Shown here: one piece after another, positions 1 to 7,577 of the stretch | Layout of the letters: every line of letters starts with the position of its first letter | Numbering within the stretch: position 1 is the first letter of the stretch | Assembly (NCBI RefSeq): GCF_902506435.1 | Contig: NZ_LR733215.1 | Span: 812,355-876,354 of the forward strand | Direction: 5' to 3' | From: Nocardioides sp. AX2bis | GTDB lineage: Bacteria > Actinomycetota > Actinomycetes > Propionibacteriales > Nocardioidaceae | Length of the DNA stretch: 64,000 nt | Position numbers and translations under genes: made by a program | The notes under the pieces: model-generated | What the model was told of the DNA's origin: nothing | Seen by the model: the letters and a program-made list of their open reading frames with translations, nothing else | Database searches by the model: none

Positions 1-1560
1 GGTGTTGCGGGGTGGTGATTCGTCGGGTTGGTCGGGGTCGTCTGGGTTGTCTGCGGCCGGGGGTGACGGGTCCAGGTACGGGGTCGAGTCCGGTTCTTCG
101 GGCAGGGGTTCGGGTGGTGGCCCGGGCGGGAGCTGGTCGATGGGGTGGGTCCCGGCGTGGGAGCGGAGGTACCGCTCGCCTTGGGGACTGGTCCACAGGT
201 ACAGCCCGGGGCCGAGGACGTCGTAGTCCCAGCCCATGTGGGTCTTGGCGCGGTGGTGGGTGCGGCAGGCGGGGGCGACGTTCCCGGTCTCCGTGGGGCC
301 CTCGGGGTAGGGGATGACGTGTTCCATGTCGGTGAAGACCGCGGGGTTGGTGCACCACGGGAACACGCAGGTGGTGTCGCGCAGCTGGGTCTGTTCCTTG
401 AGGCGGTCGGAGCACTCGTAGGAGTCGCAGTGGATCGTCTCGGCCAGGTCGAGGACCGGCCGGATCGTGATGCTCGCCGCGGTCCGCGCCCACTCGCGGA
501 CCTGCGCGGTGGTGATCGGGCCCTTGGCGGGGTGCCGGTTGTCCAACCGCGACACCAGGGCGTCGTTGACGCCGCCGGCGCCCGCCTGGAAGAGCGGGTT
601 GAACACCCCGCCGGGGATGTGAGCGAACAACACCAGGGCCGGCCCCACCGGCCCCGCCGGCGCCGTGGGTGTCGTGTCGGTGTCGGTGTTGTCGGTGGGC
701 AGGGTCTGCTCGCCGAGGGCCAGGGAGCCGAGGGCCATCGAGCGGCGGACGTCGAGGGACTCCGTGGACCCGTCCTGGGCGTAGGCCTTCGCCCGGTCGC
801 GGACCGCTGCTTCGAGAGCGAGGGCGTCGGCGAGGTCGAGGCCGGCGTCGAGCTGGACGGTGCCGTCGGCGTGGTCGGCGAGTCCGATGCGGCAGTACCT
901 GCCGTCGGCGGCAGCCTTCCGCTTCTCCTCTGCCGCGGCGGGGTCCCACCGCAGGAGTGCTTCGTCGGTCAGGCGGGACAGCTGGGCGTAGGAGATGGAG
1001 TGCGCGAACGGAGCGACGAGCCGGTCGACCTCCGCGGCACCGTCCTCGCACAGGGCCATGGTCTTCTCTGCGACGAGTCGGGCCCGCCAGACCGGGCAGG
1101 CACCGGACACGACGCGTTCGTAGAGTCTGGGGAGGCGGTAGCGGAGCTCGAGGGTGATCGCGATCTGGTCGGCACCGGACCTGGTCGAGACGCCCAGGAC
1201 GGCGGAGATCTCGATGACCGCGGACTCGCGGACCAGGGGGCACCCGGCACCGCCGAGGGACAGGCCGTGGTCGCCGTAACCGGCGATCCACATCGCCTCG
1301 TCGTCGCGCAGTGCTTCGTTGATCACGCACCACTCCACGATCGACTGCAGGACCGCGACCTCGGCCGCTGCGCGGACTGCACGTGCGTTCTTCACGACTG
1401 CGAGTGCGTCGGCCCTGGTGGCTTCGCGGCGGTTGTCGAGCTCGTGGACCCAGTCGAGGAACGAGGGGTCCGGGGACATGACGGCCTCCACCTGCACGTC
1501 GACGTCGAGCATCGGGTCGGGCCCAGTGCAGTCGTCGTTGGTGTGGGCGGTGGTGGTCAT
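1..1560 (-). CDS. DUF222/HNH endonuclease family protein (13E12-like), C-terminus cut by window edge
   Basis: Reading the minus strand from ATG at 1560 gives 520 uninterrupted codons to the window edge with no stop, so the C-terminus is missing. The body is the helical DUF222 region (roughly residues 30-330) followed near residues 395-435 by an HNH nuclease motif: CVFPWC, then DMEHVIPYP, then NVAPACRTHHRAKT, with paired cysteines and histidines for metal binding. The last 60 codons are proline-rich. The family is the actinobacterial 13E12/DUF222 group of putative DNA endonucleases, often multicopy and linked to mobile DNA; their in vivo role is not settled. The start is firm: a promoter with an SOS box ends six bases before the ATG, implying a leaderless mRNA. 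A repeat array lies directly upstream. Confidence 0.9.
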   Translation of the reverse strand, partial: MTTTAHTNDDCTGPDPMLDVDVQVEAVMSPDPSFLDWVHELDNRREATRADALAVVKNARAVRAAAEVAVLQSIVEWCVINEALRDDEAMWIAGYGDHGLSLGGAGCPLVRESAVIEISAVLGVSTRSGADQIAITLELRYRLPRLYERVVSGACPVWRARLVAEKTMALCEDGAAEVDRLVAPFAHSISYAQLSRLTDEALLRWDPAAAEEKRKAAADGRYCRIGLADHADGTVQLDAGLDLADALALEAAVRDRAKAYAQDGSTESLDVRRSMALGSLALGEQTLPTDNTDTDTTPTAPAGPVGPALVLFAHIPGGVFNPLFQAGAGGVNDALVSRLDNRHPAKGPITTAQVREWARTAASITIRPVLDLAETIHCDSYECSDRLKEQTQLRDTTCVFPWCTNPAVFTDMEHVIPYPEGPTETGNVAPACRTHHRAKTHMGWDYDVLGPGLYLWTSPQGERYLRSHAGTHPIDQLPPGPPPEPLPEEPDSTPYLDPSPPAADNPDDPDQPDESPPRNT

Positions 1561-1566
1561 GGATCT

Positions 1567-1596
1567 AGTGTAGTCGAACATGCGTTCGATTGTCAG
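1567..1596 (-). promoter_or_regulatory. SOS-type promoter with LexA box for the HNH gene
   Basis: On the minus strand CTGACA (1596-1591) and TACACT (1572-1567) are separated by 18 bases and look like -35 and -10 elements. Between them lies TCGAACATGCGTTCGA (1574-1589), a perfect inverted repeat of the form CGAAC-N4-GTTCG, the LexA/SOS box used in mycobacteria and Gram-positive bacteria. The -10 ends six bases before the ATG, so transcription should start at or next to the start codon. A repressor there would block RNA polymerase, making the endonuclease DNA-damage inducible. Box and spacing are seen; regulation is inferred. Confidence 0.8.
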
Positions 1597-1620
1597 TGGA
1601 CCTATGTCCCTTGTGGAGGG

Positions 1621-2047
1621 GTCTCGTGACGCTCGCTGGCGCTCGCTCCTCGACCACCGACGCCTGGTCTCGTGACGCTCGCTGCGCTCGCTCCTCGACC
1701 ACCGACGCCTGGTCTCGTGACGCTCGCTGCGCTCGCTCCTCGACCACCGACGCCTGGTCTCGTGACGCTCGCTGCGCTCGCTCCTCGACCACCGGGCTTG
1801 GTCTCGTGACGCTCGCTGCGCTCGCTCCTCGACCACCGGGCTTGGTCTCGTGACGCTCGCTGCGCTCGCTCCTCGACCACCGGGGTGGTGGCGCGGGTCT
1901 CGTGACGCTCGCTGCGCTCGCTCCTCGACCACCGGGGTGGTGGCGCGGGTCTCGTGACGCTCGCTGCGCTCGCTCCTCGGCCACCGTCGGGGTGGTGGCG
2001 CGGGTCTCGTGACGCTCGCTGCGCTCGCTCCTCGACCGCCGGGGCTC
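1621..2047. repeat. Nine-copy tandem array of a 38-bp GC-rich core repeat
   Basis: Copies begin at 1621, 1667, 1712, 1757, 1801, 1845, 1897, 1949 and 2004. Each starts GTCTCGTGACGCTCGCTG and continues through CTCGCTCCTCGACCACC, so the core is about 38 bp. Periods are 44-55 bp because the linker differs: a CGACGCCTG type (copies 1-3), GGGCTTG (4-5) and GGGGTGGTGGCGCGG (6-8). The linker classes are clustered, which suggests stepwise local duplication. The first copy has one extra G (CTGGCGCTCG). It fills the gap between the HNH gene and the DUF2786 gene and has no credible gene; the 'ERAQRASRD' reading frames through it are by-products. Two related copies occur at 4293-4394. Confidence 0.95.
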
Positions 2048-2074
2048 CCTGGCGCACTTCCGCCCGGGCAGGGG

Positions 2075-2836
2075 CTACCTGGGCGGGAGGGTGCGGCGGG
2101 CGCCGCCCAGGCGGGTGCCGCCGAGGTCGGCGCGCTGACCCGCGGCGAAGCCCTGGCCGGCGCCGCTGCCCGAGAGCTGGCGGGAGCGGGCGGTGCGGGC
2201 GTTCGGGTAGGCCTGGCCGGCGGCGTCCAGCACCTCGAGGGTCCGGTCGGCCAGCACCAGGGCCGTCGAGCGGCCCGCGGTGCCGGCGCGCCCCTCGGAC
2301 TCGGCCTCGGCCTGCGCCGCCTCCTCGGCCTCGCGGAGGCGGCGGGACACCGCGGCGGTGAAGCCGGCCAGCCAGCTCCGACGGAACGCGGCCGGGTGGT
2401 CCCACGCCGGCACCGGGGTGGACAGCATCCTGGTGGAGGCCTGCAGGAGCAGGCTGGTGAAGAGCACCTCGGCCCGCTCGAGGTCGCTTCGGTGCCCGAA
2501 GACGTGGAGGGTCCAGCCGGAGCCGGAGCCGTCGGCGTCGCGGCTGCGGAGCCGGACGACCTGGCAGCGCAGCCGCATCGCCACGGTGCCGAGCAGGTCG
2601 GCCTTGTCGGCGGCGTACGGCGCGTCCAGCGGGATGCGGCGGTCCTCGACCGGGTCGGTGCCGGGGTCGGCGACGGCCAGCAGCGCCGCGTCGATGCCGT
2701 ACGACGCGACCAGCGCCGCGGCCTTCGCGGTGTAGGTCTCGGCCTCGGCCTCGGTGGCCGCCGGGTCCTCGGCCTTGGCCAGCAGCTTGCGGACCTTCGC
2801 CAGCATCGCGGCGTGCGCCGCGCCGGTCGCGCTCAT
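2075..2836 (-). CDS. DUF2786 domain-containing protein
   Basis: 253 residues from ATG at 2836 (MSATGAAHAAML). The N-terminal 40 residues, with KVRKLLAKAEDPAATEAEAETYTAKAAAL, match the DUF2786 domain, a short helical module found in actinobacterial and phage proteins. The remainder is alpha-helical and Ala/Arg-rich, with no recognised catalytic motif. An upstream in-frame extension exists, but the chosen ATG begins right before the conserved domain. The stop lies about 30 bp beyond the end of the repeat array, and the gene is separated from the GntR gene by 118 bp in which nothing else was seen. Function is unknown; association with DNA or nucleases has been suggested for the family but is not shown here. 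Confidence 0.8.
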   Translation of the reverse strand: MSATGAAHAAMLAKVRKLLAKAEDPAATEAEAETYTAKAAALVASYGIDAALLAVADPGTDPVEDRRIPLDAPYAADKADLLGTVAMRLRCQVVRLRSRDADGSGSGWTLHVFGHRSDLERAEVLFTSLLLQASTRMLSTPVPAWDHPAAFRRSWLAGFTAAVSRRLREAEEAAQAEAESEGRAGTAGRSTALVLADRTLEVLDAAGQAYPNARTARSRQLSGSGAGQGFAAGQRADLGGTRLGGARRTLPPR

Positions 2837-2954
2837 CGGTGCTCCTGACCTCGTCGGTGGTGCCGTCGTCCCCGCGGGCGCCAGCATGCGGCATCGGGCC
2901 GACACCCCGCGGGCTCCCTCCACAGGCACCGCGACGCCCCGAGGCGCGCCGGCC

Positions 2955-3329
2955 TCACCAGGCGTCGTCGAGCAGCCGGCCGGCCTCGGACCGGCTGAGC
3001 CCGGCACGGCGCGCGGCGGCGGCGTACCGCGCGGCCTCCTCCTGCACGTCGCCGCCCAGGCCCGCGCCGGCGGAGGCGGACGTCGAGGCCACGAAGGTGC
3101 CGCGCCGCCCCTCGGTGACGACCACGCCGTCGGCCTCGAGCTCGCGGTAGACCCGCGCCACGGTGTTCACGGCCAGCCCGACCTGGGCCGCCAGCGCGCG
3201 CACCGTGGGCAGCTTCTCGCCGGGCTCCAGCTCCCCGGAGGCCGCCCGGCCCGCGATCATGGCCCGGAGCTGGGCGAAGGGTGGCTCCGGCGAGGTCGGG
3301 TCGATGCTCAACGGGTCCACGACGACCAC
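2955..3329 (-). CDS. GntR-family transcriptional regulator (short, YtrA-like)
   Basis: 124 residues starting at GTG 3329, chosen because GGGGAG lies nine bases upstream; a second GTG at 3320 is possible. Residues 10-80 form the GntR winged helix: PPFAQLRAMIAGRAASGELEPG, then KLPTVRALAAQVGLAVNTVARVYRELEADGVV and a GRRGTFV wing. Only about 45 residues follow, typical of the YtrA subfamily with a small helical dimerisation tail and no large effector domain. It is divergent from the PfkB kinase with a 60-bp shared intergenic region, so control of that kinase or of itself is plausible. The ligand is not predictable. Confidence 0.85.
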   Translation of the reverse strand: MVVVDPLSIDPTSPEPPFAQLRAMIAGRAASGELEPGEKLPTVRALAAQVGLAVNTVARVYRELEADGVVVTEGRRGTFVASTSASAGAGLGGDVQEEAARYAAAARRAGLSRSEAGRLLDDAW

Positions 3330-3389
3330 CCTGGCACGCTCCCCGCGGTGCCACCCCCGCGGCACGGCCGGTGGTGGTAGACCCTCCCC

Positions 3390-4280
3390 ATGGCACCCGC
3401 GCAGCCCGTCAGCGACCAGCCCGTCCTCGTCCTCGGCGAGGCCCTCGTCGACGTCGTGCTCGACCCCGACGGAGGTCGCCGCGAGATGCCCGGCGGCAGC
3501 GCCGCGAACGTCGCGGTCGCCCTGGCCCGGCTGGGCCGCCCGGTGCGGTTCGCCACGTCGTACGCCCGGGACCGCCTCGGGGGCCTGATCGCCGACCACC
3601 TGGCGGCCTCCGGGGTCGAGCCGGCCGGGGACCACCGCGTCCTCGCCCGCACCTCCACCGCCGAGGCGACGCTGGCCCCCGACGGTTCCGCCTCCTACGT
3701 CTTCGACCTCGAGTGGCGCCTGGGGCCGCTGCCCGACCTGACCCCGCGCGCGGTGCACGTCTGCTCGATCGGGGCGGTGCTGGACCCCGGCTGCCGCGAC
3801 GTCCTCGCCGCCCTGGAGCGGTTCGGCGGCGACGCGCTGGTGACCTACGACGTCAACGTGCGCCCGTCCATCACCGGGACCGGTCCCGAGGTCCTCGAAC
3901 GGGTCGAGCGCGTCGCCGCCCTGGCCGACGTGGTCAAGGCCAGCGACGAGGACCTCGAGGCGCTCTGGCCCGGCCTCGACGAGGCCGGCGCCGCGCAGCA
4001 CCTGCTCGGCCTCGGCGCCGGCGGCGTGGCCGTGACCCGCGGCGCGGCGGGCGCGGCGTGGTACGACCGGGCCGGTGCCACCGAGGTCGGGGCGGTGCTC
4101 CTCGGGGTGGCCGACACCATCGGCGCCGGCGACACGTTCTCCGCGGGGATCCTGGACGCGCTCTGGGACGACCCGGGCCGCGACCGTGCGGAGGTGCTGG
4201 CCCACGCGGCCCGGCTGGCGGCCGTCACCGTCTCCCGGCCGGGCGCCGACCCGCCGTGGCGGCACGAGGTGGCGGGCTAG
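3390..4280 (+). CDS. PfkB-family carbohydrate kinase (fructokinase/ribokinase type)
   Basis: 296 residues, normal for the ribokinase/PfkB fold. It shows PfkB signature 1 near residues 33-49 (MPGGSAANVAVALARLG) and signature 2 near 243-253 (DTIGAGDTFSAG), which holds the anion hole and the catalytic Asp. The family transfers phosphate from ATP to a sugar hydroxyl in the cytosol; fructose is the common annotation for this type, but substrate cannot be fixed from sequence. It stands alone on the plus strand, divergent from the GntR gene, with no sugar transporter adjacent. It ends ten bases before the first 4293 repeat copy. Confidence 0.88.
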   Translation: MAPAQPVSDQPVLVLGEALVDVVLDPDGGRREMPGGSAANVAVALARLGRPVRFATSYARDRLGGLIADHLAASGVEPAGDHRVLARTSTAEATLAPDGSASYVFDLEWRLGPLPDLTPRAVHVCSIGAVLDPGCRDVLAALERFGGDALVTYDVNVRPSITGTGPEVLERVERVAALADVVKASDEDLEALWPGLDEAGAAQHLLGLGAGGVAVTRGAAGAAWYDRAGATEVGAVLLGVADTIGAGDTFSAGILDALWDDPGRDRAEVLAHAARLAAVTVSRPGADPPWRHEVAG

Positions 4281-4292
4281 GGGAGGTCCGGG

Positions 4293-4394
4293 GTCTCGAG
4301 ACGCTCGCTGGCGCTCGCTCCTCGACCTCCGGGGCGCGCTAGGTGCGGTCCGGGGTCCCGAGACGCTCGCTGGCGCTCGCACCTCGACCTCCGG
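4293..4394. repeat. Two dispersed copies of the GC-rich core repeat
   Basis: Copies at 4293-4332 and 4355-4394 (period 62) share CGCTCGCTGGCGCTCGC with the first unit of the 1621 array but begin GTCTCGAGACG or GTCCCGAGACG and end CTCGACCTCCGG. Both are preceded by GGTCCGGG. They sit at the convergent junction between the PfkB kinase and the thioredoxin-reductase-like gene, and the second copy is translated as the C-terminus of that protein. Confidence 0.9.
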
Positions 4395-6054
4395 GCGCCG
4401 GGTCCGCCAGCCAGGCGTGGACCAGCGGCACCACCGAGGCGCCCTCGCCGGTCGCCGCGGCCACCCGCTTCATGGACCCCGCGCGGATGTCCCCGGCGGC
4501 GAAGATGCCGGGCACGGTGGTGGCCAGCTCCGGCGGGGGCAGCCCGTCGACCCAGCCCTCGCGCGGGACCTCGCGCCCGGTCAGCACGAACCCGCGCTCG
4601 TCCCGCCCGACCTCCGGCGGCAGCCACTCGCAGTGCGGCTCGGCGCCCAGCAGCAGGAACAGCCCGCCGGCGGCGACGGTCTCGCGGGTGCCGTCGCGGA
4701 CGTCCTCCAGGACCAGCTGCTGGAGCCGCGCCTCCCCGCCACCGTCCACGACGCGGGTGTGCGGCCGCACGGCGATCCGCGGGTTGTAGCCGATCTCGTC
4801 CACCAGGTAGGACGACATCGTCGAGGCCAGCCCGTCGCGCCGCACGAGCACGGTGACCGACCGCGCGAAGCGCGCGAGGTGCACGGCGGCCTGGCCCGCG
4901 GAGTTGCCGCCGCCGACCACGAAGACGTCCTGGTCGGTCATCTCCCGTGCGGCGGTCATCGCCGCGCCGTAGTTCACCCCCGCGCCGACCAGCGCCTCCA
5001 GCGGCTCGACGCGCAGCTTGCGGTAGGCCACCCCGGTGGCGACCAGCACCGAGCGGGCGCGGACCTCGCCCTGGTCGGTGCAGAGCACGTGCGGCTCGTC
5101 GCCCTGCCCGACCCGCACCCGGTCGACCTGCCACCCGGTGAGGAAGCGGGTGCCGAAGCGCAACGCCTGGTTGCGGGCGCGCTGGGCCAGCCGCATGCCC
5201 GAGACCCCGCGCGGGAAGCCGAGGTAGTTGCGGATCATCGAGGAGGTGCCGGCCTGGCCGCCGACGGCCTCGGCCTCCAGCACCACCGTCGACAACCCCT
5301 CGGAGGCGGCGTAGACCGCGGCGGCGAGCCCGGCGGGGCCGGCACCCACGACCGCGAGGTCGACGACCTGCTCGAGGTCCTCGGCGGTGGCCCGGCCGTA
5401 GACCGCCAGCGCGACGTCGCGCACCGAGCGGGGTGCCAGGGGGACACCGCTCATCGGCACGACCCAGGGGTACGGCGCGTCGTGCGGCAGGGCCTCGCGG
5501 GCCGCGCGGGCGACGTCGCCGTCGGGGGCGTGGACGCGGTGCGGCAGGCCCATCCGGTCCAGGAAGTCCCGGATCTGCAGGGTCAGGCCGTCGACGTGCG
5601 GCGTCACGATCCGGACGGACTCCACCTCCGGCGCCGCCACGGTCGAGCCCCAGTCCGAGAGCAGCTCGCTGACGGCGTGGTGGAACTCCTCGTCCCGCGG
5701 GCCCTGCGGCATCAGCAGGTACGCGTCGTACTTGCCGGTCGCCATCCCGGCGCGCAGGCGCGGCGCGTCCTCGAGGAACCAGTCGACGTGCGCCGCGATC
5801 ATCCGCCGTGCGGTCGGCACGACGGTGCGCCAGGCGTGGAAGGCGGTGAGCACCGCGCTGTCCGGCAGCCGGGAGTCGCTCACGAACAGCGCCACCTGGC
5901 CGCCGGACGCGCGTACCCGCTCGGCCACGTCGAGCGCCTCGGCGCACGAGGTGGCCGTCAGCACCTCGTAGTCCTGCTCGTAGCGGGCCAGGCCGGCGCG
6001 CAGCTGGTCGAGGTGCTCGCCCGAGACCAGGACGAGGGACGGGGTGGCGGCCAC
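4339..6054 (-). CDS. Receiver-like/thioredoxin-reductase-like FAD oxidoreductase fusion
   Basis: 571 residues from GTG at 6054 (VAATPSLVLVSGEH). Residues 1-130 resemble a response-regulator receiver, about 145-225 a glutaredoxin-like stretch (RIVTPHVDGLTLQIRDFL), and 240-560 a two-dinucleotide-binding reductase: VVGAGPAGLAAAVYAASEG for FAD, VVGGGNSAGQAA for NAD(P), and GIFAAGDIRAGSMKRVAAATGEGA closing the FAD site. Where classic thioredoxin reductase has CATCDG, this protein reads GVNYGAAM, so the redox disulfide is absent. Databases call such proteins fused response regulator/thioredoxin-disulfide reductase, but a disulfide-reductase activity is doubtful. The last ~17 codons (GGRGASASERLG) are read from the 4355-4394 repeat. 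It is divergent from truA, with 39 bp between starts. Confidence 0.85.
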   Translation of the reverse strand: MAATPSLVLVSGEHLDQLRAGLARYEQDYEVLTATSCAEALDVAERVRASGGQVALFVSDSRLPDSAVLTAFHAWRTVVPTARRMIAAHVDWFLEDAPRLRAGMATGKYDAYLLMPQGPRDEEFHHAVSELLSDWGSTVAAPEVESVRIVTPHVDGLTLQIRDFLDRMGLPHRVHAPDGDVARAAREALPHDAPYPWVVPMSGVPLAPRSVRDVALAVYGRATAEDLEQVVDLAVVGAGPAGLAAAVYAASEGLSTVVLEAEAVGGQAGTSSMIRNYLGFPRGVSGMRLAQRARNQALRFGTRFLTGWQVDRVRVGQGDEPHVLCTDQGEVRARSVLVATGVAYRKLRVEPLEALVGAGVNYGAAMTAAREMTDQDVFVVGGGNSAGQAAVHLARFARSVTVLVRRDGLASTMSSYLVDEIGYNPRIAVRPHTRVVDGGGEARLQQLVLEDVRDGTRETVAAGGLFLLLGAEPHCEWLPPEVGRDERGFVLTGREVPREGWVDGLPPPELATTVPGIFAAGDIRAGSMKRVAAATGEGASVVPLVHAWLADPAPGGRGASASERLGTPDRT

Positions 6055-6093
6055 CCCACGACTGTACGACCGCTGCCTCCTAAGGTGGGGCCC

Positions 6094-6957
6094 GTGCGCC
6101 TCCGGATCGACCTCGCCTACGACGGCGGCGACTTCCACGGGTGGGCCGTCCAGCCGGGCCTGCGCACGGTCCAGGCCGAGCTGACGGCCGCGATCGCGAC
6201 GGCGCTGCGGATCCCGCCCGACGACCCCGCGGAGCGGGTCGAGGTCGTGGTCGCGGGGCGCACCGACGCCGGCGTCCACGCGCGCGGCCAGGTCTGCCAC
6301 GTCGACGTCGACGACGCCCGGATGGCCCGCTCGGCCGCCGACGGCCCCGCGCGGCTCGTGCGCCGGTTGAACGGGCTGCTGCCCCCCGACGTGCGGGTAC
6401 GCACGGTGGCCGAGGCAGCCCCCGGCTTCGACGCCCGCTACGCCGCCCTCTGGCGCCGCTACACCTACCGCGTCTCCGACCGGACCACGACCTCCGACCC
6501 GCTGCGACGCGGCTGGGTCCTGGCCTGGCCGCGCGAGCTCGACGACGCCCTCATGCACCAGACCGCGCAGACCCTGGTCGGCCGGCACGACTTCGCCTCG
6601 TTCTGCAAGCGACGTGTCGGCGCGACGACCATCCGCACGCTGCTGGACCTGGACGTGGCGCGTGACGCCGAGGGCCTGCTGGAGGTGCAGGTGCGCGCGG
6701 ACGCGTTCTGCCACTCCATGGTCCGCTCGCTCGTCGGCTGCCTGATCGCGGTGGGGGAGGGCCGCCAGGTGGCGTCGTGGGCGACCGGCCAGCTGGCCAC
6801 CCGACGCCGCGACCCCGCGCTCACCGTCGCCCGGGCCCGCGGGCTGACGCTGGAGGAGGTCGCCTACCCCGCCGACGCCGACCTGGCGAGCCGGACGGCG
6901 GTCACCCGGGCCACCCGTCAGGAGCACGAGGCGACGGGGGAGAGGGTGGAGCCGTGA
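6094..6957 (+). CDS. truA: tRNA pseudouridine(38-40) synthase TruA
   Basis: 287 residues from GTG at 6094, preceded by AAGGTGG. The N-terminus RIDLAYDGGDFHGWAVQPGLRTVQ and the motif AGRTDAGVHA (catalytic Asp58) are TruA hallmarks; RRYTYRV and HDFASFCKR follow in the expected order, and FCHSMVRSLVG near the C-terminus completes the family pattern. The enzyme isomerises uridines 38-40 in the tRNA anticodon stem. The stop overlaps the next gene by four bases (GTGA), indicating translational coupling with the methyltransferase. Many actinobacteria carry truA near the ribosomal protein cluster; here it is about 33 kb from rplM-rpsI. Confidence 0.95.
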   Translation: MRLRIDLAYDGGDFHGWAVQPGLRTVQAELTAAIATALRIPPDDPAERVEVVVAGRTDAGVHARGQVCHVDVDDARMARSAADGPARLVRRLNGLLPPDVRVRTVAEAAPGFDARYAALWRRYTYRVSDRTTTSDPLRRGWVLAWPRELDDALMHQTAQTLVGRHDFASFCKRRVGATTIRTLLDLDVARDAEGLLEVQVRADAFCHSMVRSLVGCLIAVGEGRQVASWATGQLATRRRDPALTVARARGLTLEEVAYPADADLASRTAVTRATRQEHEATGERVEP

Positions 6958-7577
6958 GCGAGGACCACTACTTCACCGCCGACCCCTCGGTGCCCTTCAC
7001 CCGGGAGCCGGTCCAGGCCTCGGTCTGGGGCCACGACCTGGCGCTGACCTCGGGGTCCGGCGTCTTCGCCCGCGGCCGCGTCGACGTCGGCACCGCGGTG
7101 CTCCTGCGCGAGACCGAACCGCCCGTCGGCGTGCGCCGGCTGCTCGACCTCGGCTGCGGGTACGGCGTGCTCGCCGTCGCGCTGGCCGTCGCCGTGCCCG
7201 GGGCCCGGGTGACGGCGGTCGACGTCAACGAGCGCGCCCTGGCCCTGACCCGGGAGAACGCGACCGCCCTGGGCGTCGACGACCGGGTCACGGCCCTGAC
7301 GCCGGACGAGGCGCTGGCCGGCGCCGGTGCCGGTGACGAGGACGGGACGTACGACGAGATCTGGTCCAACCCGCCGATCCGGATCGGCAAGGAGGCGCTG
7401 CACGCGCTGCTGCTGACCTGGCTGCCGCGGCTCGCGCCGGGCGGTCGCGCGGTGCTGGTGGTCGGCAAGAACCTGGGCGCCGACTCGCTGCAGCGCTGGC
7501 TCGGCGAGCAGGGCTGGCCCACCACCAGGACGGCCAGCGCCAAGGGGTTCCGCGTGCTCGAGGTCCGGCGGGCCTAG
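6954..7577 (+). CDS. Class I SAM-dependent methyltransferase (RsmC/MTS-like)
   Basis: 207 residues, GTG start overlapping the truA stop. It has SAM motif I LLDLGCGYGVLAVALA, an acidic loop VTAVDVNERAL, and the N6/N2-methyltransferase catalytic motif NPPIRIG near residue 140. This 'MTS' arrangement is that of RsmC/RlmG-type 16S/23S rRNA guanine-N2 methyltransferases, and the C-terminal VVGKNLGADSLQRWL fits RsmC-like proteins. The N-terminal duplicated domain of enterobacterial RsmC is absent, as usual for the short actinobacterial form. Coupling to truA supports an RNA substrate. Its stop codon shares the tetranucleotide CTAG with the stop of the convergent gene. Confidence 0.85.
   Translation: MSEDHYFTADPSVPFTREPVQASVWGHDLALTSGSGVFARGRVDVGTAVLLRETEPPVGVRRLLDLGCGYGVLAVALAVAVPGARVTAVDVNERALALTRENATALGVDDRVTALTPDEALAGAGAGDEDGTYDEIWSNPPIRIGKEALHALLLTWLPRLAPGGRAVLVVGKNLGADSLQRWLGEQGWPTTRTASAKGFRVLEVRRA

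Noticed and set aside
1621..2047. CRISPR array
   Set aside because: Linkers are short, 6-17 bases, nearly identical within classes, and no cas genes are present.
1602..2894. Long frames with repeated ERAQRASRD or SERSERHET
   Set aside because: They are translations of the tandem repeat, not proteins.
4075..6957. A 960-codon plus-strand frame covering pfkB's end, the oxidoreductase and truA
   Set aside because: Only the last 287 codons (truA from GTG 6094) have family motifs. The rest is antisense to the oxidoreductase and kept open by GC bias.
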